NCBI RefSeq assembly: GCF_001401755.1
Contig: NZ_KQ474099.1
Location: forward strand, 615,692-679,691
Reading direction: 5' to 3'
Length of the DNA: 64,000 nt
Source of the DNA: Aquimarina longa SW024
GTDB taxonomy: Bacteria; Bacteroidota; Bacteroidia; Flavobacteriales; Flavobacteriaceae
Part shown: positions 8,405 through 18,260 of the stretch, piece after piece
Layout of the letters: the number at the start of each line of letters is the position of its first letter
Numbering within the stretch: the first letter of the stretch is position 1
Program-made: the position numbers and the translations under genes
The notes under the pieces: generated by a model
Told to the model about the DNA's origin: nothing
The model's database searches: none
The model's input: the letters and a program-made list of their open reading frames with translations, nothing else

Positions 8405-11400
8405 ATGCATATTAGAACAATCATATTATCTATTCTAACGCTACTATCACTATCATTCAATAGCATAGAATTTAGATCTAATAATCATATTGAAAAAATA
8501 TACACCCAGACAGATAGATCTTTATATTTTCCTGGAGAAACAATTTGGTTTAAATCATACATTACCAATACCGAAAACAAAATTTCTACACTGAGTGAGG
8601 TAATGCATGCGGAGCTACTATCTCCAAAAGGTACTGTTGTCAATGCCATAAAGCTATCCATTAATCAAGGATACGCTTACGGAGATTTTGAAATTGATAA
8701 TGATTGGGTTGGTGGTATCTATAAGGTAAGAATGTATACCCATTGGATGAAAAACTTTAGCACCGATTGTTATTTCGAAAAAGAAATTGTAGTTCAGAAA
8801 GTAATTAGTCCTAACCTATTAATGAAACTAGAGTTCGAAAAGAAAGCATATGGAAGTGGATCAGAAGTCACTGCTCATTTTGAAGCTAAAAACTTAAAAA
8901 ACATTCCTTTATCAAATCAAGAAATTAAATACGAAGTTAATATCAAAGGAGAAAAGTTTCTCTCAGAAACCATCAACACTAATGCTAAAGGAAAGCAAGA
9001 CATCACATTTAAACTGCCTGATCATCTTACAACAACCGATGTGATTCTAAACGTATTAGTGCCGCATAAAGGCTCTAGAGAATCAATTTCTAGAAGTGTT
9101 CCTATAACATTAAATACTATCGACTTGCAGTTTTTTCCAGAAAGCGGTACTGCTATTATCGGAACCGAGAATACAATTGCTTTTAAAGCAGTCAACAAAT
9201 TTGGAAAACCTGCTGATATTAGTGGAGAGATTGTAAATGAAAAAGGAGAAATCATCAAAACCTTCGACAGTTATCACGATGGCATGGGAAGTTTTATCTT
9301 TACCCCTACTTCAGAAAAATATTCTGCTCGGATCACAGCACCCTTTAAATCTGATTCATTAATTCCCTTACCTTCAATTGATAAAATTGGGACAAAATTT
9401 AGCCTTAAAAAGAAAAAAAACACCTATCTGATTGATATTTTTTCCTCCAATACTAATATCACAAAACTATCTGTATCCAATTCGTATAACGAAATATTTA
9501 CTAAGAAAGTAACATTATCTAATCATAAAGCCACAATCAGACTCAATAAAAAAGTTTTACCTACAGGAATTATCAAAATTGCATTGCATGATGTACATAA
9601 TACCATAATAGCAGAACGATTAGCCTTTGTAAATAAATCAAATCAACTGAATATTGATATTTCACTCGATAAAGAGCAGTATGAAACTCGCGAAAAAGTT
9701 ACTGTAAAAATCAAAACTACAGATCAATCCAACACTCCTATTCCTTCAAATATATCTCTTAGTATTGTTGACAATAAACTGGTCTCATTTGCAGATGACA
9801 AACAAGACAATATATCCTCATACCTTCTAATGTCATCTGAATTAAAAGGTAAAATTCATAAACCATCGTTTTACTTTGATCCAAACGAGAATAAAGCAGA
9901 AATTGCTTTAGACTACGTAATGTTAACTCATGGTTGGAGAAAATACATAAAGAATACCATAACACTACAGAACGCTATTTTTCCACCCGATACACAAGCA
10001 ACTCAATACGGAAAAATTGTTGACAAAAACAACATCCCAACACAATCTCATATCCTGATTTTTGATCAAAACTCAGAGAAGGTTACAAAATTTGAGACTA
10101 ATGATAAAGGAGAGTTTTCTTTTAAAATAAACCGTAATGGTAACCTAGTAGTACTTGCTTATACTGATACTGGTAAAAAGCTATACATTCAGAAAACAAA
10201 GTTTATACATAGCACATCAAATAAAGATGAACAAAAAGCCTATGACCAAACAAAAAAGCTAGATTTTAAACAATTAGACATAAAAAAACCACTACAAAAA
10301 ACAGTTAAAGAAAAAGCAATAATATCTGACGAAATAGAAATCCAACTAAGTGATGATGATGCTAATCTAGAGGAGGTAATCATCACCAGTTATGGATTAC
10401 AAAAAAGAAAAATTCTTTCAGGAGCAGTGGCTACTTTGGTCAATAATACTACTATCTCCACAATGCGTATTGATAATATTGCGCAATTACTACAAGGAAG
10501 AGTTTCTGGCATCACCACTACCAATACTCCCAATCTATACGGAAACAGCTCTAATATAGCTATCAGAGGAGCAAATTCTATAACTGGGAGTTCTCAACCT
10601 CTACTTATAATAGACGGTATTCCACTTGATCTAAACGAAAAAAATGGAGCCACTTTGCACAATATAGAATCCTCTGAAGTCGAAAAAATTCATGTATTAA
10701 AAGGTGCAGCAGCAGCTTCTTTATACGGCTCTAATGGCATTAATGGAGTTGTACTCATTACCACAAAAAACCAAAATTTCAATCATTTTTATGATAGTAA
10801 ATCATTGAACAACAAAAAATATAAAAACTATACCGCACAAACATTCTATTATCATAATAAGATCAACACCCACACTAGCAAAAAGTTTTATATCCCCATA
10901 TACAATAGCAAAGAATTACCTTTAGATAGAAATGATTTTAGACAAACTATCTATTGGAATCCTGTAATCCAAACAGATAAAAACGGAGAAGCCTCTTTCG
11001 AATATTATAACTCCGATGCAATAACCTCATTTATTATTACCGCTGAAGGTACTGGTTATAATGGATTAGTTGGAAGAAAAGAACTGAAATATGCTACAAA
11101 AAAATTACTCCATATTGATTTAAAAACACCAAACTATATGGCTCTTAATGACACTATACAATTATCAATTGTAGCCTCTAACGAATCTAACACTCTAATA
11201 AGCACAGCACTTAACATAGACCTCCCAGAGGAATTAAAATTAATCAGTAATTTTAAAAATGATAGCCTACATATAGCACCTAATTCTAATCAAACCAAAA
11301 CAATTACAGTAGTTCCCATAAAAAAATCTCAAAACACTACCATAAAAATCAGTGCACATAGTAATAACTATACTGACTACATTGATAAAAACACTATCAT

Positions 11401-12991
11401 TATTAGTCCTTACTTCCCTACTCAAACCTCTATCTCTGGGCACACCAACAATTCTTATCGATTACATATCAACAATCTAGTTGATGGAAGTTTAAAAGCT
11501 GATTTCTCTATCTATACAGATATTGTTGGAGATGTGATGGATGGTATTGAATCGTTACTAAGACAACCATCCGGATGTTTTGAGCAAGTTTCATCAAGTA
11601 CCTATCCCAATATTTTGGTTCTAAAATACCTTAAAGAAACAGGAAAAAGCAATCCTGATATAGAAAATAGAGCTATGGATTTTATCAAAACAGGATACAA
11701 AAAACTTGCTGCTTATGAAACCTCTGAAGATGGTTTTGAATGGTACGGGCACACCCCCCCGCATGAAGCTCTATCAGCATATGGACTTATGGAATTTATA
11801 GAAATGAAAGAGGTCTACAACAAAGTAAGTGAACCGATGATCAACAGAACGATTAACTACCTCCTAAGTAGAAAAGATGGAAAAGGGGGATTTAAACAAA
11901 ATAAAGGAAAATATGGATTCTCTGCCGCTCCCGAACATATCAACAACGCCTATATAGTATACGCCATTACAGAATCCGGCACAAAAGTAGCTATTGAAGA
12001 AGAGTACAACCACTCTTATAATGAAGCTCTAGAAAGCAAAGACTCTTATAGAATGGCATTGATGGCATGTGCCAGTTGGAACTTAAACAAAACCGAGAAT
12101 GCTCGCAAGCTAATGGATGAAATCAAAAAGAATATTGAAGAATATGGATTCCAAAAACTACCTACTGAACATACCATTACGCGTTCATATGGTAATGCTA
12201 AAGAAATTGAAACTACTGCTTTTACCATTTTAGCATTACTAAAACAAGGTAATTCTGAATACATCATTAGCCAAGGAATAGAATTTATGTTATCCAAAAG
12301 AAAATACAATCGTTTTGGTTCTACTCAATCTACCTCTATGGCTCTAAAAGCATTAATTGAATATACCAAAACTCAAAAACAAAAAACAATACCTCCTAAT
12401 AGCATTATTGAATTAGACATAAATGGTAAAACAATACAAACTGAGCTAAAGGTAAATAACGAAGGAAAAATAGTTCTCAAAAATATAGAACAATATATCT
12501 CAGAAGGACAACAACATATAGAAGTGCGTTTTTCTAATGCTGATACTACATTTCCATATCTATTAAATATAACATGGGATAGCACTATTCCTAGTTCTTC
12601 TGCCAAATGCAAGCTAGAATTAAAAACCGAAATCACAGATGCGGTTCATAGTGTAGGCGAAAATTTTAGAATGAACATTAGCGTACACAACAAAACCAAT
12701 CAACCCCTACCAATGACTACAGCCATTATAGGAATTCCATCAGGAACTGCTGCTCAGCCATGGCAATTAAAAGAAATCTTAGAACAATATAAGGCAGATT
12801 ATTTTGAAGTTTTTGACAACTACCTAGTCTTCTACTGGAAAGAATTTGGAGCATCCGAAGTAAAACAAATTCAATTAGATCTAAAAGCAGAAATCTCAGG
12901 GAGCTATCAAGCACCTGCAAGCACTGTTTATTTATATTACACTGATGAAAACAAACATTGGATAACAGGAAACAAAGTGATTATTAATTAA
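8405..12991 (+). CDS. Alpha-2-macroglobulin-like protein with inserted TonB plug domain
   Basis: The 1528-residue exported protein has a signal peptide without lipobox, an MG2-type domain (KIYTQTDRSLYFPGETIWF) and further MG-like domains to about 520. A carboxypeptidase-regulatory-like region (about 530-595) is followed by a complete SusC-type plug (about 656-788: EEVIITSYG, LLQGRVSGI, IAIRGANS, PLLIIDGIPLD, ASLYGSNGINGVVLITTK). The A2M part then resumes with an intact thioester motif GCFEQ (C1058, E1060, Q1061) in a helical thioester domain and a C-terminal receptor-like domain. A2M proteins trap proteases by covalent thioester capture. The plug probably seats in the plugless barrel encoded 4 bases upstream, tying a protease trap or substrate catcher to TonB-driven uptake. 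The domains are clear; the joint function is inference. Confidence 0.85.
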   Translation: MHIRTIILSILTLLSLSFNSIEFRSNNHIEKIYTQTDRSLYFPGETIWFKSYITNTENKISTLSEVMHAELLSPKGTVVNAIKLSINQGYAYGDFEIDNDWVGGIYKVRMYTHWMKNFSTDCYFEKEIVVQKVISPNLLMKLEFEKKAYGSGSEVTAHFEAKNLKNIPLSNQEIKYEVNIKGEKFLSETINTNAKGKQDITFKLPDHLTTTDVILNVLVPHKGSRESISRSVPITLNTIDLQFFPESGTAIIGTENTIAFKAVNKFGKPADISGEIVNEKGEIIKTFDSYHDGMGSFIFTPTSEKYSARITAPFKSDSLIPLPSIDKIGTKFSLKKKKNTYLIDIFSSNTNITKLSVSNSYNEIFTKKVTLSNHKATIRLNKKVLPTGIIKIALHDVHNTIIAERLAFVNKSNQLNIDISLDKEQYETREKVTVKIKTTDQSNTPIPSNISLSIVDNKLVSFADDKQDNISSYLLMSSELKGKIHKPSFYFDPNENKAEIALDYVMLTHGWRKYIKNTITLQNAIFPPDTQATQYGKIVDKNNIPTQSHILIFDQNSEKVTKFETNDKGEFSFKINRNGNLVVLAYTDTGKKLYIQKTKFIHSTSNKDEQKAYDQTKKLDFKQLDIKKPLQKTVKEKAIISDEIEIQLSDDDANLEEVIITSYGLQKRKILSGAVATLVNNTTISTMRIDNIAQLLQGRVSGITTTNTPNLYGNSSNIAIRGANSITGSSQPLLIIDGIPLDLNEKNGATLHNIESSEVEKIHVLKGAAAASLYGSNGINGVVLITTKNQNFNHFYDSKSLNNKKYKNYTAQTFYYHNKINTHTSKKFYIPIYNSKELPLDRNDFRQTIYWNPVIQTDKNGEASFEYYNSDAITSFIITAEGTGYNGLVGRKELKYATKKLLHIDLKTPNYMALNDTIQLSIVASNESNTLISTALNIDLPEELKLISNFKNDSLHIAPNSNQTKTITVVPIKKSQNTTIKISAHSNNYTDYIDKNTIIISPYFPTQTSISGHTNNSYRLHINNLVDGSLKADFSIYTDIVGDVMDGIESLLRQPSGCFEQVSSSTYPNILVLKYLKETGKSNPDIENRAMDFIKTGYKKLAAYETSEDGFEWYGHTPPHEALSAYGLMEFIEMKEVYNKVSEPMINRTINYLLSRKDGKGGFKQNKGKYGFSAAPEHINNAYIVYAITESGTKVAIEEEYNHSYNEALESKDSYRMALMACASWNLNKTENARKLMDEIKKNIEEYGFQKLPTEHTITRSYGNAKEIETTAFTILALLKQGNSEYIISQGIEFMLSKRKYNRFGSTQSTSMALKALIEYTKTQKQKTIPPNSIIELDINGKTIQTELKVNNEGKIVLKNIEQYISEGQQHIEVRFSNADTTFPYLLNITWDSTIPSSSAKCKLELKTEITDAVHSVGENFRMNISVHNKTNQPLPMTTAIIGIPSGTAAQPWQLKEILEQYKADYFEVFDNYLVFYWKEFGASEVKQIQLDLKAEISGSYQAPASTVYLYYTDENKHWITGNKVIIN

Positions 12992-13315
12992 ACCACATTG
13001 TCAGAAACAAGCCCCTAAATAAAGAAACGTTATTCGCAGAAAAGCAATTTAACCCATGTAGGCATTGGGATTATGCTGAGACAGATTATGCTGCTTTATC
13101 CGAACTCAATTATTATACAAAAAAAGAAAGGCAATATTATTTCTATAAAAAAACAACGGGTTTGTATAAGAGTAGTAACGGGTAAAATGCATTTGCTTTT
13201 CGGATAACAATATACTAAATTAAAAGAAAATAGTAGTTTGAGTTAAGCCCTAAACCGCTATTACTTTTATACGTTGTTGGGCATTCATTTTTTATCCGAA
13301 TATCTTAATCAAATA
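12992..13315. other. Intergenic region with an open stretch but no start
   Basis: A frame of 64 codons is open from 12988 to the stop at 13180-13182 (it contains NPCRHWDYAETDYAAL), but it has no ATG, GTG or TTG start, and I do not recognise it. It may be a gene fragment or chance. Nothing else was seen. Confidence 0.3.
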
Positions 13316-13786
13316 TTACTTTACTACAGTAACCTCTAATTCTACTTTTAATGTTTCAAAAAGACTTTTTACTTCTAATAAGGTACTTGTCTGCTTTATA
13401 TTATGTTTAGTTATCCAATTTTGGAAAATATCAAAACAAGAAAAAAGCTCATCTGTCGAAGTGGTATATACGTTTAATCTAACTATATTTTCACATTTGT
13501 ATCCAGCTTCCTTAATAACTTTTTCTAAATTAGTCAAAGATTCGATTAGTTGAGTTTTCATATCTTCAGTACTTGATTTTCCATCAGCATTTGTAGCTGT
13601 TTGTCCTGAGATATATAAAGTTCCTTCAGGTTTCGTTACTTCTATTGCCTGTACATAGCTTCTTTCGTTCTGCCATTTCCAAGGATTAATTATTCGTTTT
13701 TCCATTTGTTCCTTTTTTTTGTTTTGTGCATATGTTGACACAGTAGTTAATAATATAATTGCTAATAATTTTACTTTATTTTTCAT
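13316..13786 (-). CDS. RidA/YjgF family protein with signal peptide
   Basis: The 156-residue protein has a signal peptide (about 1-20, ending STYAQ), then a complete Rid domain with LYISGQTATNADG, NLEKVIKEAGYKCENIVRLNVYTT and a C-terminal VELEVTVVK. Classical RidA hydrolyses reactive enamine/imine intermediates in the cytoplasm; this copy appears to be exported, so its substrate is uncertain. A Crp/Fnr-type regulator gene lies 89 bases upstream on the same strand and may control it. Confidence 0.85.
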   Translation of the reverse strand: MKNKVKLLAIILLTTVSTYAQNKKKEQMEKRIINPWKWQNERSYVQAIEVTKPEGTLYISGQTATNADGKSSTEDMKTQLIESLTNLEKVIKEAGYKCENIVRLNVYTTSTDELFSCFDIFQNWITKHNIKQTSTLLEVKSLFETLKVELEVTVVK

Positions 13787-13875
13787 AACTATAATTTTGT
13801 ATTTACACTACAAATATTTCAATAATAATATTGTTCGGGCGTGACAAATATCACAATTATAAAGAGATGAAAAAT

Positions 13876-14439
13876 TTAAGAAGAAAGTCGACTCAGTGTC
13901 TCACGTGAAACCCCTAAATAAGAAGCTAAAAGGCTTTTTGGAACTCGTTGAAATAATATAGGATGTAGTTTAAGTAATTGTTCATATCTCTCCTTAGCAT
14001 TTGAAGTTAGAAAAGATAAAATTCTATTTTGTGAAGCAATATGTCCTGAGTTGGATTTTTCAAGAAAGAAACGCTCCATTTTGGAGAATTCAGTTGATAG
14101 TTTTTTGTAGTTTTTAAGGCTTATGGAAAATGATATAGTATCTTCAATACATTGTAATGACATTTTAGCTTTAGTTTGTGTAAAATAAGCTGAAAAATCA
14201 CTTTCCCACCAGTCTTCCATTGCAAATGAGACAACATGTTGTTTCCCTTCTTTATCATTATAAATTAATTTTAATAGTCCACAAACAACAAAATAACAGT
14301 GTTTTACATTTTCTCCTTCTCGAATTAGGAAATCATTTTTTTTGTGTTTTTCAAATGAGAAATGTGATAAAACAAAGGAAAATTCATCATCTGTAAGAGG
14401 TACTAAATTTTCAATATGTTCTTTTAATTTTTCTTTCAT
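13876..14439 (-). CDS. Crp/Fnr family transcriptional regulator
   Basis: The 187-residue protein has an N-terminal cyclic-nucleotide-binding-type beta-roll (FLIREGENVKHCYFVVCGLLKLIY) and a C-terminal winged-helix region (VPKSLLASYLGVSRETLSRL). The arrangement is typical of the many Bacteroidota Crp-like regulators. The conserved Arg and Glu that bind cAMP are not evident, so another ligand or none is possible. It precedes the ridA-like gene on the same strand, and a second, different Crp-like gene lies just upstream. Confidence 0.85.
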   Translation of the reverse strand: MKEKLKEHIENLVPLTDDEFSFVLSHFSFEKHKKNDFLIREGENVKHCYFVVCGLLKLIYNDKEGKQHVVSFAMEDWWESDFSAYFTQTKAKMSLQCIEDTISFSISLKNYKKLSTEFSKMERFFLEKSNSGHIASQNRILSFLTSNAKERYEQLLKLHPILFQRVPKSLLASYLGVSRETLSRLSS

Positions 14440-14550
14440 TATGCAAGAATACTAATTTGGGATATTACCCTTAAAATGATGCCCAACTCCTGTCTATGAG
14501 CAATTCAAAATTTCTAAACGATTGTGTTTTTTTAGCAAAACAGAATCTTA

Positions 14551-15120
14551 TCAAAGATTTGCTTTAACCTTACTGACAAATTCTGGTGATAATCCTAAAT
14601 AAGAAGCCACCATATACTGAGGTACTCGTTGCATAAATTTAGGATTTGCCTGTATAAATTTCTTATACATATCTTCTCCCGAAAGACTATGCATGTATTT
14701 TATTCTATTGAGATATGCAATATGGGTCTTTTCCATAATAAGTCTGAATAACCGATCAATCTTAGGGAGTTTTTCTAACAACTCATCAAAACAATCTCGA
14801 TGTAATTGTAGCACTTCTAAATTTTCAATAGCCTGAATAAAATTTTCTGATGGCTTATTATTAATTAGACTCACATAATTAGTAAACCACCATTTATCAA
14901 TTCCAAAATCCAAAATTCGTTCTACCCCTTTTTCATCTATATAATAAGAACGTATACATCCTTTTATAATAAAATATCTTGCCTTACAAATTTCCCCTTC
15001 TCGTAGGAGATACTCTTTCTTTTTAAATTTTCTTACCGTAAGATATTTATAAAATAGTTTCATCTCCTCGTCAGAGATATCAATATAATTTCTAACATAT
15101 TCAGCTAATCCTGTATCCAT
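14551..15120 (-). CDS. Crp/Fnr family transcriptional regulator
   Basis: The 189-residue protein has the same architecture as its neighbour: beta-roll domain (KKEYLLREGEICKARYFIIKGCIRSYY) and C-terminal helix-turn-helix (VPQYMVASYLGLSPEFVSKVKA). The two proteins are only distantly similar, so this is not a recent duplication. Its target genes cannot be told from the sequence. Confidence 0.85.
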   Translation of the reverse strand: MDTGLAEYVRNYIDISDEEMKLFYKYLTVRKFKKKEYLLREGEICKARYFIIKGCIRSYYIDEKGVERILDFGIDKWWFTNYVSLINNKPSENFIQAIENLEVLQLHRDCFDELLEKLPKIDRLFRLIMEKTHIAYLNRIKYMHSLSGEDMYKKFIQANPKFMQRVPQYMVASYLGLSPEFVSKVKANL

Positions 15121-15231
15121 AATTTAGTACATAAAGTGCCATAAAAGAAGTATTCCAAACATTCATTCTTTCACTACATAAATATAAGTACCTCTCATAG
15201 AACTACCCAAGTAAAAAATGATAAAGAAATC

Positions 15232-15588
15232 TTATTTTTTCTTACTTCGCTTTGCTAGAGGGTTAAAATCTAAACATAATTGAACCCAATATTCTAGATC
15301 TTTATCTAGATCAAAACCATCTGGAGTAACAAATACAAACCCCCTCATAGGTCTACCAGTAAAATCCATCGGTTGGCAACCTTCTCTTTTCATAGCTTCT
15401 TCAGTAGCCTCTATTCCAATACGAGCCATCAATAAATCCATCTCCTTTTTCTTACTATAATGAATGCCACAACACATCTTATCATCAACCATAAAGCATA
15501 ATCCTCCCATCATTTTTTTTTCATAAAAATCTGCCTTTCGTTCTCTAAAAATCTGCCGAATACGATCGGCTATAAACTCATTATATGC
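15232..15588 (-). CDS. TfoX N-terminal domain protein
   Basis: The 118-residue protein MAYNEFIADRIRQIF... carries the TfoX/Sxy N-terminal domain signature (KKMMGGLCFMVDDKMCCGI and MDFTGRPMRGFVFV). The ATG at 15588 is chosen because it follows the stop of the upstream DUF2461 gene by 4 bases; a longer reading from 15621 would overlap that gene's end. Stand-alone TfoX_N proteins of this type have no proven role in competence. It is probably cotranscribed with the upstream gene. Confidence 0.8.
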   Translation of the reverse strand, partial: AYNEFIADRIRQIFRERKADFYEKKMMGGLCFMVDDKMCCGIHYSKKKEMDLLMARIGIEATEEAMKREGCQPMDFTGRPMRGFVFVTPDGFDLDKDLEYWVQLCLDFNPLAKRSKKK

Positions 15589-15592
15589 CATA

Positions 15593-16258
15593 TTATTGAA
15601 TTGCTTCTGATAAATACTCATTTACAGGACGCATCGTTTTCCAATATGCTAGTAGCACTTCAATCAAAGTAGTACTAGTAATCAAACTTGCATCTTCTTC
15701 TCCTACAAAATAAAACTGTTTATTAGCTATTAAAGGTTCATTACTATAAGCATCCTTCCACTCTTTAGGAATACGCTTAATGGTTTCCCCTTTAATCTCC
15801 CCAAACTTTTGTATAAAATCTTTATGCTCTATAAGTCGTCTAAATTCTTTTGGATCCTTACTAATTACTGTTCTTATTTTTTGTAATTGTTCTTTTGATG
15901 GACTAAAACACCCTCCCATAATTCCTATCGATTCTGATGAGAAACGTAGAAATATCCCAGGAATACTTTTATCCTTGCGCCCTCCACTAGAAACAAAAGC
16001 CGTGTAATGAAGATTATAGGGTGATTTATCTTTAGAAAAACGGATATCTCTATGAATCCTAAGCACGCAATCCTTAGGTTCAATCTGTAGATCCGGATCT
16101 AGTACCTGTAGTTCTTGTATAAGTTTACTCAAAAACGCTTCAAAAGGTTTCTTTACACTAGTTTCATATCGTTTTTTGTTTTCATCAAACCAATCCCTTT
16201 GATTATATGTGGCTAGTTCTTTAAAAAAAACTAAAAAATCTTCTGTAAAATAATTCAT
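15593..16258 (-). CDS. DUF2461 family protein
   Basis: The 221-residue protein matches the DUF2461 family: FFKELATYNQRDWFDENKKRYE at the start, CVLRIHRDIRFSKDKSPYN in the middle and GGGCF-like SIGIMGGCFSPS. The function is unknown throughout the family. It is followed 4 bases later by the TfoX-domain gene, a pairing consistent with cotranscription. Confidence 0.82.
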   Translation of the reverse strand: MNYFTEDFLVFFKELATYNQRDWFDENKKRYETSVKKPFEAFLSKLIQELQVLDPDLQIEPKDCVLRIHRDIRFSKDKSPYNLHYTAFVSSGGRKDKSIPGIFLRFSSESIGIMGGCFSPSKEQLQKIRTVISKDPKEFRRLIEHKDFIQKFGEIKGETIKRIPKEWKDAYSNEPLIANKQFYFVGEEDASLITSTTLIEVLLAYWKTMRPVNEYLSEAIQ

Positions 16259-16340
16259 TCTTCTTTAATTCAGAAAAGGCTTGATAGTCATCTCCAGTAT
16301 TCACTATAGAGGTAACTATCAAACCTAGCAGTTATACATC

Positions 16341-16703
16341 TTATTTCATAGAATGAAATGCCACTCTATTTCCCTCTGTATCAAGAAAAGTGGCCATATA
16401 CCCATTTTCTCCTAATGAGGTTTTAGGCATTAGAATCTTTCCTCCTGCTTTTTCTACACGAGCCAAAGGAATAGAAAGATCATCACCACCATTAAGATAT
16501 GCAAAGGTTCCTTCTTGCGATGGCTTATTACCATTACCATGAGTAATACACCCTCCTACTCCTCCATCCTTGTATGGAAAAAAGGCCATTTTAAAATCCA
16601 TCTCCATAGGTTGTAGTTGAACATCCAACAATTCATTATAAAATTGTATAGCTCTTTCAAAATTAGTACTTGGTATTTCAAACCAACTGATTGCATTAGA
16701 CAT
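16341..16703 (-). CDS. VOC family protein (glyoxalase/bleomycin-resistance fold)
   Basis: The 120-residue protein begins AISWFEIPSTNFERAIQFYNELL and ends FLDTEGNRVAFHSMK, the typical single VOC domain with conserved metal-site positions. Substrates vary widely in this family. It lies 82 bases from the DUF2461 gene on the same strand. Confidence 0.82.
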   Translation of the reverse strand: MSNAISWFEIPSTNFERAIQFYNELLDVQLQPMEMDFKMAFFPYKDGGVGGCITHGNGNKPSQEGTFAYLNGGDDLSIPLARVEKAGGKILMPKTSLGENGYMATFLDTEGNRVAFHSMK

Positions 16704-16798
16704 AATAATATAAGTTATTGATTAGTATTATTTTCCAAAGATAATATGATCATATGTGTCAAAAAAAATATATTTTTGAAAAAACATAGGATTCTAAC

Positions 16799-18190
16799 AT
16801 GAAAAAAAACGAAGAATTATTCTATTTGATCAAGTCGTTATCAAAAAGCGAAAAACGATATTTTAAACTAAGTTCGCAAGCAAATGATAACACAGAATAC
16901 CTGCATCTTTTTGACGCCATAGAAATGCAAAAACAATATGACGAACCTAAAATAAAAGAGCTTTTCAAAGACAAAGCATTCATCATACAACTAACCACTA
17001 TTAAGAACTACCTAAAACAGCGTATCTTACAATCCCTACGCAACTATCACTCTAGAGTTTCTAAAAATGCAGAACTCATGGATATCATCCGTAATGTAGA
17101 AATTCTATATCACAAGGGACTGTATACTATCTGCTTAAGTGAATTAAGTCGAGCAGAAAAGAAAGCTACCAATTTTCAACAAGATGTCCTATTATTCCAC
17201 ATCTATGACTGGAAAAGAAAAGTACATCAAGCTGTACGCCCTCAGGATTTTGAAACTCTAAAAACAATCACCCTCCAGCAAAAAAACACCTTAGAATCCA
17301 CCAATGAATATATCGAATTATTACTAGCCAATATTGATCCAGATAAATTCTCATTATCCCATAAGAAAAATCTTTCTCTACAAAATAAAACCCTTAAAAC
17401 ACTGCATAAATACAGAAAACAAATACTTATAAAGCATACCGAAAAAGCAAAACAAACCTTAGAAGATCTTATCAAAGAATGGGATCAAAACCCAGAATTA
17501 TTAAAAGAGTATTTCTCCATGTATTTCTCTATAAACAATAATCTTCTTGGTTTTCTTGTATTCAAAAAACAATACAAAGAAGCTTTTGTAAGAATTTTAC
17601 TTCTAAAGCAAAAATCTCTTACCATTGACAATACCTCTGCAGCGCTAATTAAAGAGAAACTAAGACTCTACAACATAGAATTAGAAATCCACAGAAATCT
17701 AAAAGGATTACATACTACTCATGAAATAATTGATGAAATCCAAAGCTTCATATCACAACATAAATCTGTTGCTCCTAATAATTACTGGCTATCTTTTAAG
17801 TTTCAATTCGCAACTATTTATTTCCTAAAAAAAGATTTTAAAAAGGCACTACATTGGGTAAATGAAATCCTTAATCACCAAACCAAAAAAGACCGAAAAG
17901 ACTTAATCACTTACACCTTGTGGCTTAATCTATTGATCCATTATGAACTAAGTAATGGGTTTACAATACGCTATTTAATAGATGCTTTAAAAAAACAACT
18001 TAAAAAACAAAAAAACATAGCTCCCTATGAAAAATTAATACTAAAATTTCTATCAAAAACTGTAGAATATACCACCTTAGATAAAAGGAAAGAATTTATA
18101 ATACTAAGAAAGTTACTAGAAGAAGACCCTATCCCTAATCATATATTAGGATATCTTGATTTTACAGAATGGATCAATAAGAATTGTTAA
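16799..18190 (+). CDS. Hypothetical all-helical protein
   Basis: The 463-residue protein is rich in Lys, Leu and Glu and is predicted by eye to be helical throughout, with TPR-like pairs of helices (for example FQFATIYFLKKDFKKALHWVNEIL near 345). There is no signal peptide or membrane segment, so it is probably cytoplasmic. I do not recognise a named family. It stands alone, with the molybdate operon starting 70 bases downstream. Confidence 0.7.
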   Translation: MKKNEELFYLIKSLSKSEKRYFKLSSQANDNTEYLHLFDAIEMQKQYDEPKIKELFKDKAFIIQLTTIKNYLKQRILQSLRNYHSRVSKNAELMDIIRNVEILYHKGLYTICLSELSRAEKKATNFQQDVLLFHIYDWKRKVHQAVRPQDFETLKTITLQQKNTLESTNEYIELLLANIDPDKFSLSHKKNLSLQNKTLKTLHKYRKQILIKHTEKAKQTLEDLIKEWDQNPELLKEYFSMYFSINNNLLGFLVFKKQYKEAFVRILLLKQKSLTIDNTSAALIKEKLRLYNIELEIHRNLKGLHTTHEIIDEIQSFISQHKSVAPNNYWLSFKFQFATIYFLKKDFKKALHWVNEILNHQTKKDRKDLITYTLWLNLLIHYELSNGFTIRYLIDALKKQLKKQKNIAPYEKLILKFLSKTVEYTTLDKRKEFIILRKLLEEDPIPNHILGYLDFTEWINKNC

Positions 18191-18224
18191 CCTCCTATAA
18201 AACAAGAAACCTTTCTTTTTTAGT

Positions 18225-18232
18225 TATTTTTG
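18225..18232 (+). promoter_or_regulatory. Putative -7 box of the mod operon
   Basis: TATTTTTG matches TAnnTTTG, 28 bases before modA. An unusual Shine-Dalgarno-like AAGGAG (18243-18248) lies before the ATG. No Moco riboswitch-like structure fits in the short leader. Confidence 0.4.
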
Positions 18233-18260
18233 TAGCTATAGCAAAGGAGTTCCAAAAATA

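Noticed and set aside
12988-13182. Gene fragment after the A2M gene
   Set aside because: 64 open codons without any start codon or recognised family; not enough to call a gene.
18191-18260. Molybdenum-cofactor riboswitch before modA
   Set aside because: The leader is too short and shows no matching structure.
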